The position numbers were made by a program, and so were the translations under genes. The notes beneath the pieces are model-generated. The model worked only from the letters and a program-made list of their open reading frames with translations. It was not told the origin of the DNA and did not search any database. DNA of 64,000 nt from an uncultured Bacteroidia bacterium (GTDB lineage: Bacteria > Bacteroidota > Bacteroidia > NS11-12g > UBA9320): contig CAJQIC010000015.1 in the NCBI GenBank assembly GCA_905478335.1, forward strand, positions 1 to 64,000. Reading direction: 5' to 3'. Below, piece after piece: positions 1 through 8,300 of the stretch (its first letter is position 1; each line of letters starts with the position of its first letter).

Positions 1-692
1 TTCTCAAACTTGTTGCCACCGGCACTACGGTTATAATAGTTAGTAATACCATAGTAAGGTCCTGCACTGTTACCTGTAGAACCATTCCACATTTTACTGT
101 TTGAGAATGTGTTGTACGATCCATGATCTCCTGCAGATCTGTTAGACGAAGTCGAAGCAGAGAAAGCAATGTATGCTGTACTGTTTGAAGAACTTGTGTA
201 TTTAGAAACGATAAACTCACAATTGTCAAAAGTGTTGTAATCTGCATTGTTTTGCATCAAAACACATTTGGTCCTGTTACTCGTACCTGCTGCATCAATC
301 TTTAGGTTGTTAACCGTGATACGGTCAGCACCATTTAGACGCATTACATGAGTAGAAGACGTTGTTGTGATTGTGTTACCATTACCATTAATAGTAATTG
401 TGTTAGTTGCACTAACTCCAGAAATCGCACCAAAGGTTACCGATTCACTGTAAGGACCTGAAGAAGCAACCACATTAACCGTTACTGCACCTTTTACCCC
501 GTTTGTTCCGAGGGCTGAGGCAAGGTCAGAAAACGATTTGAAGTTTGTTCCGCTAGTTGCAGAAGCTGCGTTGACGGTGTACGTACCGTCTAATTGTGCC
601 ATTGCCATTCCACTTACCAAAAGTAAGCTGACAGACATAAGCACTCCCCGATAAAGGGCCGAAAGCCATTTCGTGTTGTAATGTTTTTCCAT
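1..692 (-). CDS. Secreted beta-helix-type surface protein, 5' part only
   Basis: An open frame runs leftward from ATG at 692 off the left edge, so only about 230 N-terminal residues are visible. Residues 1-33 form a signal peptide (basic start, hydrophobic core, ending in a Met-Ala-Met-Ala-Gln stretch). The mature part is rich in Asn, Ser, Thr and Gly. It has repeating strand-turn units of the INGNGNTI and RITVNNLRID kind, typical of right-handed parallel beta-helix surface proteins of Bacteroidota. Such proteins usually end in a T9SS sorting tail, but the C-terminus lies outside the window, so T9SS export is inferred. A perfect -7 box lies about 65 bp upstream. Function unknown; adhesin-like or polysaccharide-binding roles are possible. 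Confidence 0.85.
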   Translation of the reverse strand, partial: MEKHYNTKWLSALYRGVLMSVSLLLVSGMAMAQLDGTYTVNAASATSGTNFKSFSDLASALGTNGVKGAVTVNVVASSGPYSESVTFGAISGVSATNTITINGNGNTITTTSSTHVMRLNGADRITVNNLKIDAAGTSNRTKCVLMQNNADYNTFDNCEFIVSKYTSSSNSTAYIAFSASTSSNRSAGDHGSYNTFSNSKMWNGSTGNSAGPYYGITNYYNRSAGGNKFE

Positions 693-757
693 TTTTACTT
701 GTTAAATTAATAAATATATTACCTACTACGGACAGAGCAGAGCTTTGCCCAAGGGTT

Positions 758-789
758 CAAATATATACGATTGACACCAAGAAAACCAA
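758..789 (-). promoter_or_regulatory. Bacteroidota RpoD promoter for the surface protein gene
   Basis: On the minus strand TATATTTG (765 to 758) matches the -7 consensus TAnnTTTG exactly. A TTGG at 789-786 lies 20 bp upstream, where the -33 TTTG element is expected. It predicts a leader of about 60 nt before the ATG at 692. Confidence 0.6.
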
Positions 790-1121
790 GGTTTTACGAC
801 GCATAACGACCTGAATGAAAAATGTATCAAAGAAATGCTATCCACTAAAGAGTGCGTGGATGCCCATTATTAAAGGCACTAGAAAGGATTTACACATCTC
901 TCCATAAGCATGTCATTTTTTAAATAAATTCTCTGCACAGCTTCATAATTAGCCCCATTGGCAGTAAAATTTACTGAAATCACATAATTTATCTGTTTTA
1001 CAAAACAAAATTGAGTTGCAATATTTGTTAATTGTGGAATACCATGTTGACCTATTATTAACAATACGAATACTTTCTAGTCAGACATGCGTCATTGACG
1101 CAATTTGCCAAAAAGCTTACC
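790..1121. other. Gene-free stretch between two leftward genes
   Basis: I see no convincing gene here. The only reading frame of note is a 61-codon minus-strand frame (879-1064), without signal peptide, recognisable domain or promoter. The one structured element is a 15-bp dyad, TGCGTCA-T-TGACGCA, at 1088-1102. It lies just beyond the stop of the M2 peptidase gene and is not followed by a T-run on that strand. Confidence 0.5.
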
Positions 1122-2948
1122 TTAACCCTTCAACGGATAACTTACAGGCAAAGCATGTTTTCTATCCGAATTCTGCAATTTGAGCCAAGACATCAATGGT
1201 TCAAAATATTTGACCATGGCCTCTGCACTCATATCTGCATTAAGGTGTTTTTTCAAATGGCTTCGCCAATCACAGTTTGCACCATCTTTCATCAATTCGT
1301 GAATAAACGCTCCTGTTTCTTTACTACCATAGTAATTGGTATTGTGTGGATCTTGTTTAAGGATGTTTGTCGCAATATGGTCGTGGAATTGAAATAACAA
1401 AACGTTGCTCAATGCATAATCATAGTATTGTGCCGCATCATCATTGATGTGTGTTTTACTTGCAGCATCACAATACGTATCGTCTCGTTTAGTTGGCGGG
1501 GCAATACCTTGACAAGTCATTTTTAATTCCCACCATCGTTCGTTATAGGTTTCTTCCGACATTTCTTTGGCATAAAGATCGTGCTCAAATTCGGTCATGA
1601 CGCCTGCACCCCAAGGTAATAATACCACATAGTCGAATGCCTCTTTCAGCAGTTGTTGCGTTGGATCAATCTGCTCATCCTCAGAAATCAATCCATATTG
1701 TTTTAAGAATGGAGGCTGCATGCTGGCCAAACCAATCAAAGTACCCATCGCTTCATGATAAGCTCGATTAGCCCCACCTCTCAGTATAATTGGCACGCTG
1801 TCGTTTGTATATGACATATAATAATATATATGACCCAGTTCGTGCAAGGTTGTTCCCCACCATCTTGTATTCGGAGTTATACTCATTAAGCTCCGAACGT
1901 CTTTGTCGTTATCCATGTGCCAAGCGGAGGCATGATTGTTTTTTTTGAATGTTGTATCATTTGGCAGCGGATACAAACTTGATTTTTCGTAAAAGCTTTG
2001 TGGTAGTTTGGGAAAACCAAGGCTAATATAAAAATCCTCGCCTTGCTCCATAATCCATTTGGCAGACTTTTGCCCCAAAGCCTCGTCTAGGTCAACACCG
2101 TCCGAATCAATCATGCTGCTCCATTCTTGTCCCCATCTATTAGGTAACCAATGGGCCGGGATCATCTCAGGTACAGGTTGGTCATATTTTTTTGCCAATT
2201 CATATCTTGCCCAGGTATGCAGTTCACGATATAACGGCCAAACATCTTGAATCAAGCCTCTACAGGTGCGCATCATTTCATCGCTCGACATGTCGTAATC
2301 AGACACCTGATATTGAAAGTAATCTTCATAGTCAAGGGCCTGAACAGTTGCGTTACGCAATCCACGTAAATCGGTCAAACCATGTTTCAATGATTTCCCA
2401 ACTTCTTTACTGGCTTGCCATGCCAACAATCTTTCTTCCAAATCAGAACTGGTTTCTAAAATGGCATCGATGTCGTTGGCTGATACAGGTTTGTTATTCA
2501 TTGTAAAAGTGTATCCGAACAAGTTTTGTGTCTGCGTGTTTTCAGCCTTAATTCTTTTCTTCACCAAATCTGAAGCGATTGCTGGATTGCTCCCTGCCGC
2601 GTAAAGAATCGTTTTTAGCTGACGAATTTGAACTGGTGTTAACTGAGATTCAATTGTCAAAAACCGCTTTGCTTTTGAGATATTCTCTTCACTGCCTGTA
2701 AACGCAGCCATCTTTTCAGATGCCACTTGGGCTGCTTGAGCGGTTATCGTATCGTCTTCAACAATATACGTATTCAATTTCCACTGCGCCTCACTGGAGG
2801 GAATCATTAACTCTTGATACGTTTTGTTATACCCATCTAGGTATTCCTGAACTTCTGCGACTGTAATTTCTGAAGTCGTTTTATCCGTTTGATTACAACC
2901 GAAAAAACAACAAACCACTATACATGCAACTGCTATTGAATATCTCAT
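1122..2948 (-). CDS. M2-family (ACE-like) zinc metallopeptidase, lipoprotein
   Basis: Predicted peptidyl-dipeptidase of the angiotensin-converting-enzyme family, about 608 residues. The zinc site is visible as HELGH (about residues 369-373) in a TTLHELGHIYYY context, with the third ligand in the HEAMG motif (Glu about 399). Both are family hallmarks; the usual ACE form is HEMGH. The N-terminus is a lipoprotein signal with a lipobox Cys at about residue 18, so it is probably an envelope-anchored peptidase acting on exported or imported peptides. The start is ATG 2948; an upstream in-frame TTG at 2978 overlaps the promoter box and spoils the signal peptide. It stands alone, leftward, divergent from the sigma factor gene. 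Confidence 0.88.
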   Translation of the reverse strand: MRYSIAVACIVVCCFFGCNQTDKTTSEITVAEVQEYLDGYNKTYQELMIPSSEAQWKLNTYIVEDDTITAQAAQVASEKMAAFTGSEENISKAKRFLTIESQLTPVQIRQLKTILYAAGSNPAIASDLVKKRIKAENTQTQNLFGYTFTMNNKPVSANDIDAILETSSDLEERLLAWQASKEVGKSLKHGLTDLRGLRNATVQALDYEDYFQYQVSDYDMSSDEMMRTCRGLIQDVWPLYRELHTWARYELAKKYDQPVPEMIPAHWLPNRWGQEWSSMIDSDGVDLDEALGQKSAKWIMEQGEDFYISLGFPKLPQSFYEKSSLYPLPNDTTFKKNNHASAWHMDNDKDVRSLMSITPNTRWWGTTLHELGHIYYYMSYTNDSVPIILRGGANRAYHEAMGTLIGLASMQPPFLKQYGLISEDEQIDPTQQLLKEAFDYVVLLPWGAGVMTEFEHDLYAKEMSEETYNERWWELKMTCQGIAPPTKRDDTYCDAASKTHINDDAAQYYDYALSNVLLFQFHDHIATNILKQDPHNTNYYGSKETGAFIHELMKDGANCDWRSHLKKHLNADMSAEAMVKYFEPLMSWLKLQNSDRKHALPVSYPLKG

Positions 2949-2965
2949 TAATAAAATGTTTTGGA

Positions 2966-2973
2966 CAAATGTA
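2966..2973 (-). promoter_or_regulatory. -7 box of the M2 peptidase gene
   Basis: TACATTTG on the minus strand matches TAnnTTTG and lies 17 nt before the ATG at 2948. No clear -33 TTG is seen. The box sits inside the region that the longer TTG-start reading would translate, which supports the ATG start. Confidence 0.5.
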
Positions 2974-3099
2974 ATCAATCAGGTATTGAGTTAACTTAGA
3001 GTATCACACCTCAGTAAAATATCAAAATAATCGTTGGACTGAGGCCCAATTATCTCATTAAACGAATTGATAATGTTTTATTTGCACTAATCCTTTTGC

Positions 3100-3669
3100 A
3101 TGGCTGAAGCTCAAAACAGACAACACCTTAGCCCCGAATCAGCGCTTACTGATTGGGTGAACAACTACAGTGATGTGCTATACGCTTATGCGATGAAACG
3201 ACTTTCTGACGAAGGGTTAGCAAAAGACCTTGTCCAAGAAACTTTCATGGCTGCCTTTCAGTCTTATGAACGATTCGAGCACAGGTCAAAACCGAAAACA
3301 TGGTTAACCTCCATTTTAAAAAATAAAATCATGGATCACTTTCGTCAGGTTTATAGACGGAAGGAGACTTCCATAGAGGGCGACTTTCAAATGTTTAACG
3401 AAGATGGTTCTTGGAAAACTGAAAACATTCCAACACCATGGGAGGAAACACATTTGTTGGACAACCCAGAATTTATCGATGTATTTGATTCGTGTGTTGA
3501 TGCACTTCCCGAACGATGGGCGTCATCTATCCGAATTAAGTATTTAGAATCTGAAATGAATATTGAAGATTTGGGTGTGTCTAAAGCAAACTATTGGAAA
3601 ATGCTTGAACGGGCGCGCACCCAACTAAGAAAGTGCATTGAAGTAAATTGGGTGCAACCCAACAAATAA
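3100..3669 (+). CDS. ECF-type RNA polymerase sigma factor
   Basis: A 189-residue sigma-70 family protein of the extracytoplasmic-function group, about the usual length. Region 2 covers residues 20-90 and includes the DLVQETFMAAF helix (2.2) and a TWLTSILKNKIMDHFR segment (2.3/2.4). A linker of about 50 residues follows, then region 4 (about 120-185) with a helix-turn-helix around NIEDLGVSKANYWKMLERAR. The next gene, 18 bp downstream, encodes a small ZAS-type anti-sigma, the usual pairing. The heme lipoprotein gene after it is a candidate target or operon member. A near-consensus -7 box (TTTATTTG, 3077-3084) precedes the ATG. Confidence 0.92.
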   Translation: MAEAQNRQHLSPESALTDWVNNYSDVLYAYAMKRLSDEGLAKDLVQETFMAAFQSYERFEHRSKPKTWLTSILKNKIMDHFRQVYRRKETSIEGDFQMFNEDGSWKTENIPTPWEETHLLDNPEFIDVFDSCVDALPERWASSIRIKYLESEMNIEDLGVSKANYWKMLERARTQLRKCIEVNWVQPNK

Positions 3670-3687
3670 AATAGAATAAAGAAAAAG

Positions 3688-3924
3688 ATGTTTAGCATTT
3701 CATGTAAACGTGCTTCAGAGTTGGTTCATAAGAAACACAACGAAGGCTTGACAACCACTGAAAAATGGCGCTCAAAGGTGCATAGCAGCATGTGCTCGGC
3801 ATGCAAAACATTTGAAAAGCAGACGGATCAAATTGAAATGATTATCAAGTCCAGAATGCAAAAACAAGCTTCAACCACTGTGGAAGATTTTAAAACCGAC
3901 ACCTTATCCAAAATAATTAAATAG
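3688..3924 (+). CDS. Small zinc-type (ZAS) anti-sigma factor
   Basis: A 78-residue soluble protein immediately behind the sigma gene. It begins with a Cys-containing helix (SCKRASELVHKK) and carries an H-x3-C-x2-C motif, HSSMCSAC, near residues 31-38. This is the zinc-binding signature of ZAS anti-sigma domains. There is no transmembrane segment or sensor domain, so it would act in the cytoplasm and hold the ECF sigma factor through the ZAS fold, possibly releasing it on thiol oxidation or zinc loss. That trigger is inference from related ZAS proteins. The C-terminal 35 residues are charged and unassigned. ATG start, 18 bp after the sigma stop, same operon. Confidence 0.75.
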   Translation: MFSISCKRASELVHKKHNEGLTTTEKWRSKVHSSMCSACKTFEKQTDQIEMIIKSRMQKQASTTVEDFKTDTLSKIIK

Positions 3925-4002
3925 ATAATTTCTGTTTTTTCTGTCAGGTTTGTTAAAGAACCTCGACCACACTGTTTAATTGATTAAAAAATTTAACAGA
4001 AA

Positions 4003-4518
4003 ATGAAAAAAACAAAAACTATTTCGATGCTTGCCTTTTTGCTGTTGTCAATGGTGTTTGTGCAGTCTTGTAAAGAAGACGACGAGCCAGAACCAACAAC
4101 CAACAATGAATTTGTTGCCGACGATGCAAGTTTTGCTGGCTGGGACACTTGGGACCTAGTAGACACTAAAAACGGCATAGACCCTGCACTGGGAGGTGCG
4201 CATGCAGGAAATGACAGCACTGCTGTACGAAAAATCTATGTTAAAGACGCACAAAAAGCAGTTAGCGGCATTTACCCGATAGGAACTTTAGTGGTTAAAC
4301 ACATGAAAAGTGATTCTATGGAAATGATTACCGCTATGGCAAAACGAGGCAACAACTTCGATGCAGCAAACAATGACTGGGAATACTTCGTCATTATGGC
4401 TGATGGTAAAATAGTTGTGGACAACGGTATGACCATGCGTGGGAGCACCGGCCTTATGAACGGAATGTGTGTAGGATGCCACTCTAAAGCTACAACAGAT
4501 TACATATTCACTGAATAG
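4003..4518 (+). CDS. Cytochrome P460-like heme lipoprotein
   Basis: A 171-residue exported protein with a lipobox Cys near residue 23 (VQSCKEDD). The C-terminal part carries one c-type heme site, CVGCH, followed by SKATTDYIF. This CxxCH...DY(V/I)F end is typical of the cytochrome P460 / cytochrome c'-beta family, which bind NO or oxidise hydroxylamine. The family's other landmarks (GWDTW near the N-terminus, a central Met-Glu-Met segment) fit an all-beta P460 fold. It follows the sigma/anti-sigma pair by 78 bp and ends in a strong terminator. It may be part of that operon or read from a weak box (CAGGTTTG, about 3944-3951). Function in NO or redox stress is inferred. Confidence 0.75.
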   Translation: MKKTKTISMLAFLLLSMVFVQSCKEDDEPEPTTNNEFVADDASFAGWDTWDLVDTKNGIDPALGGAHAGNDSTAVRKIYVKDAQKAVSGIYPIGTLVVKHMKSDSMEMITAMAKRGNNFDAANNDWEYFVIMADGKIVVDNGMTMRGSTGLMNGMCVGCHSKATTDYIFTE

Positions 4519-4565
4519 GATTTACTGTTTTTCAACCTTTTCAATAGTCTAATTTAGACAACGCT

Positions 4566-4591
4566 AAAGCCCCTCTTGTAGGGGCTTTTTT
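4566..4591 (+). terminator. Rho-independent terminator after the P460-like gene
   Basis: A 9-bp perfect stem, AAAGCCCCT (4566-4574) and AGGGGCTTT (4580-4588), encloses the loop CTTGT and runs into a T-tract of six to seven bases. It separates the sigma-factor operon from ruvA. Confidence 0.92.
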
Positions 4592-4639
4592 GTTGCTAGA
4601 CTCGAGCATCCTTTTATTTTTAATATATCATTGTAACTC

Positions 4640-5224
4640 ATGATTGAATTTGTAGAAGGAAGTGTAGAGGTATTAACGCCTACGCATGCTGTAATTAATG
4701 TGAACGGAATGGGTTACTTCGTTCATATTTCTCTGAATGCCTATGAGCATTTACAAGGTAAAAAGCAATTACGCCTTCTGACCTACTTGTCGGTAAAAGA
4801 AGATAGTCATACGCTTTATGGTTTTTATGATGCGTTGGAAAGAACAATTTTTCTGCATTTAATTAGTGTCAGTGGTATTGGCACAGCTACGGCTAGAATG
4901 ATATTATCCTCTTTGAACCATAATGACCTAATAGGTGCAATAATTAACGGAAATGTTCCGTTGTTAAAATCTATAAAGGGCATTGGCCCCAAAGCTGCCC
5001 AAAGAATGATTTTAGAATTAAAAGAAAAAATGACCAAACTAGGAGGTGAAGTATCTTCAGCAGGTACATCTACGCACAACCAGTTTAATGAAGCACTTGA
5101 AGCCTTACAAGCTCTGGGTTTTGGACGTCTTGCTGCCGAGAAAGCAATCCTTAAAATTAGCAAGGAATTAGGCAACGAAGCAACTACCGAAAACCTAATC
5201 AAAAATTCACTCAAAATATTATAA
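4640..5224 (+). CDS. ruvA: Holliday junction branch migration protein RuvA
   Basis: Full-length RuvA, 194 residues. The N-terminal OB-fold covers residues 1-62, with a typical start (MIEFVEGSVEV) and VINVNGMGYFVHIS. The central helix-hairpin-helix pair is seen in LISVSGIGTATARMIL and SIKGIGPKAAQRMILELK (about 72-130). After a short Ser/Thr linker, the C-terminal RuvB-binding helical domain covers about 150-194. RuvA tetramers bind the four-way DNA junction and load the RuvB motor in recombinational repair. ruvB is not nearby. sprA follows about 100 bp downstream on the same strand, an adjacency I recall from other Bacteroidota. Confidence 0.97.
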   Translation: MIEFVEGSVEVLTPTHAVINVNGMGYFVHISLNAYEHLQGKKQLRLLTYLSVKEDSHTLYGFYDALERTIFLHLISVSGIGTATARMILSSLNHNDLIGAIINGNVPLLKSIKGIGPKAAQRMILELKEKMTKLGGEVSSAGTSTHNQFNEALEALQALGFGRLAAEKAILKISKELGNEATTENLIKNSLKIL

Positions 5225-5229
5225 TTTTG
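5222..5229 (+). promoter_or_regulatory. -7 box likely driving sprA
   Basis: TAATTTTG, an exact TAnnTTTG match, overlaps the ruvA stop codon and predicts an approximately 95-nt sprA leader. The leader also contains the perfect 10-bp palindrome AGATATATCT (5243-5252). No -33 TTG is evident, so sprA may also be read through from ruvA. Confidence 0.4.
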
Positions 5230-5330
5230 TCGGTCTTCAGAAAGATATATCTGCCTATAGAAAATAATTACTTTTTACGCGGTATTTACTCGCGTTCACA
5301 CTCAACACTAGACACAAAAAAAAAGACAAT

Positions 5331-8300
5331 TTGAGAAGTAGTTATAGAGTACTGTTGGCAATTGGTATTTTGTCCTATTGGGCCATAACTTCTGCGGCGA
5401 ACAAGCCTAAAGTTGGTTACACTTCTTTTGATCAAACACTTGAGGAAGAAGATTCTTCTAAAAAAGATAGTCTTAAGTACCCTATACGAGATAAAACTTC
5501 CCGTGATTTTGAGAAAATTAATCAGTTCGACCTGAACGACCCTGACAACGTCAGAACCGACATCGAATATAATCCGGAAGACAAAACCTATACCTTCCAG
5601 AAAAAAATTGGAGACCAGGATTTTGGCTCACCCAAACCCATGAGCTTTAAAGAGTACCTGGAGTACCAGAAAAAGCAAAACCAACAAAACTATTTCAGAC
5701 AAAAATCGCAAGCCACCAATTTTGTGCGTTCTAGCGGTTTGCTTCCCGATTTGTTTTTCGACCCAAAACTAGCCGGAGATATGTTTGGTGACGGACTTAT
5801 TGATATTCGACCAAGTGGTTCTGCCGAGCTCATATTTGGTGGTAATTACAACCGTGTTGAAAATCCAAACTTTACTGCACGACAACAAAAAAACGGAAAC
5901 TTCGACTTCAAAATGAAGATGCAAGTGAACGTTACTGGTCAAATTGGTGATCACATAAAAATAAATACCAACTACGATACAGAAGCTACATTCGAATTTG
6001 AAAATCAAACAGGTTTAAATTGGCAAGGAAAGGAAAACGACATACTCCAATCCATTGAGCTTGGTAACGTAAGTTTACCCCTAAATGGTAGTTTGATACA
6101 AGGTGGACAAAGCCTCTTTGGAGTGAAGACAAAACTTCAGTTTGGCAAACTAACCATGACAGCCATAGCCACGCAACAGAAAGGGGAAACCAGAGAGACT
6201 GAAGTAAATGGAGGCGCACAGATTACAAGATTCAACATTCAAGCGAGTGACTACGATGTGAACCGTCACTTCTTCTTATCTCAGTATTTCGCAGACAATT
6301 ACGACAATGCCCTTGCACGTTTACCAGTCATCCAGAGTAATGTACTTATCAATTACATTGAAGTATGGGTAACCAACAGAGCTTCCAATTATAGCAACAC
6401 TGGAAATCTTGTGGCCTTAATGGACCTTGGTGAAAGTGATCCATATAACAATGCCTACGTAATACCTGGTGTTGAAGACTTCCCGTCAAACGAAGCCAAT
6501 AGGATTTTTGATGCTATAACGGCGAACGCTGATGCAACAAAAAACAATTTGCAGGTTGGGGTTGAATATGTTGACTTGACCAACGCACGTCAATTGAACC
6601 CTCAAGAATATACCATGAATGCTCAACTTGGATATATCTCTCTGAACCAGGCACTTAATACTGATGAGATACTGGCCGTAGCGTACGAATATTCTTATAA
6701 CGGACGAATTTATAAGGTCGGTGAATTTGCTAGAGACCGACCACCGAACAATCAAAACCCGCCTACCTTGGCGGTAAAAATGGTTAAATCTACCTTGATT
6801 AAAACCAACCTCCCTACTTGGAACCTGATGATGAAAAACATCTATTCGCTTGGGGCTTATAACATGCAAACGGAGGACTTTAGTTTTAACGTGGTGTATG
6901 CTGATGATAAAGGTGGTGGAGATTTAGGTTATTTACCCGTTGAGCCAAGTGAACCCAATTGGTATAAGCGTCAACTTAATGCCGTTTTCAAATTAGATAA
7001 AATGAACCGTCAGTTTGAAGCAAAACCAGACGGACTTTTTGACCTTATAGAAGGCGTAACCATACAGGCCGGACAGGGCAGAATTATTTTCCCTATGCGA
7101 GAGCCTTTTGGTGAATTTGCACGTTCCAATTTTAACGACCCAACAGGCAAAAATGCAGACTATTACGCCTTTGACGCACTCTATGACTCCACGAAATGGG
7201 ATGCCGAACAGGATGTATCGCATGATAAATTTTTCTTACGCGGTAGTTATAAAGGGTCGTCTAGTAATCAAATAAGGCTGCAGTGTTTTAACGTGCCAAA
7301 AGGTTCTGTTAAGGTGACGGCCAATGGTTCTTTATTGAATGAAGGATCTGATTATATTGTTGACTACACCATCGGTATGGTGACGATTATCAACGAAGGG
7401 ATATTAGGCGCTGGCGCTGTTATTAAAGCGACGTGTGAGAGTAATTCTTTGTTTAACTTACAACAAAAAACCCTTGTCGGAAGTAGGTTTGATTATAAGG
7501 TATCTGATAAATTGCTTTTAGGTGGTACAATACTTCACCTCACAGAAAGACCGCTGACCCCCAAGACCAACATTGGTGAAGAACCTTTGTTGAATACAAT
7601 TTATGGGTTTGATGGTGCTTTCAACACCAAGTCAAGAATGCTTACTAGATGGGTTGATAAACTTCCTTTTATTGAGACTAAAGAAGAATCCACGGTTGCA
7701 TTGACATGGGAATTCGCTCAAATCATCCCGCATAAACCGCTAAGTATTGGCGATGCAGAAAGAGGTACGTCGTTTATAGATGATTTTGAAGGTGCAGAAA
7801 CACCATATGAAATTAAAAATGTGAGCCGTTGGAAACTGGCAAGTGCCCCGCAGCATCAACCAGATTTATTTCCAAACGCCGCGCAAGGACTAATAAAATT
7901 AGAGAACGACAGAAGAGGCTTGTTTTCGTGGTATACGATTGATCCTGTGTTACAACAGGGTAATCCGGACAGAATGCCTGAACATTTGAAGCAAGATGTG
8001 ATACAACGTTCCGGGCATTTTATCAGACCTATTCAGTTTGATGAACCGTTTCCAACAAAAAACATCCAGCAACAGCAAGTTCGAACAATTCAAACGCTTG
8101 ATTTAGCCTACTATCCAAGAAAAAGAGGCCCATATAACTTTACCGTCGACAATCTTCTGGCATCTGGCGACTTGGGCAATCCTGAATCGAACTGGGCAGG
8201 CATTAGTAGACGTATTGAAAACACAGATTTTGAAGCAGCCAATTACGACTACATCGAAATTTGGATGATGGATCCATTTGTTTATGAAAAAGAGCCAGGA

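Noticed and set aside
879-1064. A 61-codon minus-strand open frame between the surface protein and M2 peptidase genes
   Set aside because: No signal peptide, no domain, no promoter box at a sensible distance, and nothing suggests coding beyond being open in AT-rich DNA.
1088-1102. 15-bp dyad TGCGTCA-T-TGACGCA downstream of the M2 peptidase gene
   Set aside because: Considered as a terminator, but the loop is too short and no T-run follows on the minus strand. It may be chance or a weak protein site, so I do not call it.
3929-4002. Inverted repeat TTTCTGTT / AACAGAAA around the P460 gene leader
   Set aside because: The arms are 58 nt apart and made of low-complexity AT-rich sequence. A start-masking hairpin is possible but too weak to claim.
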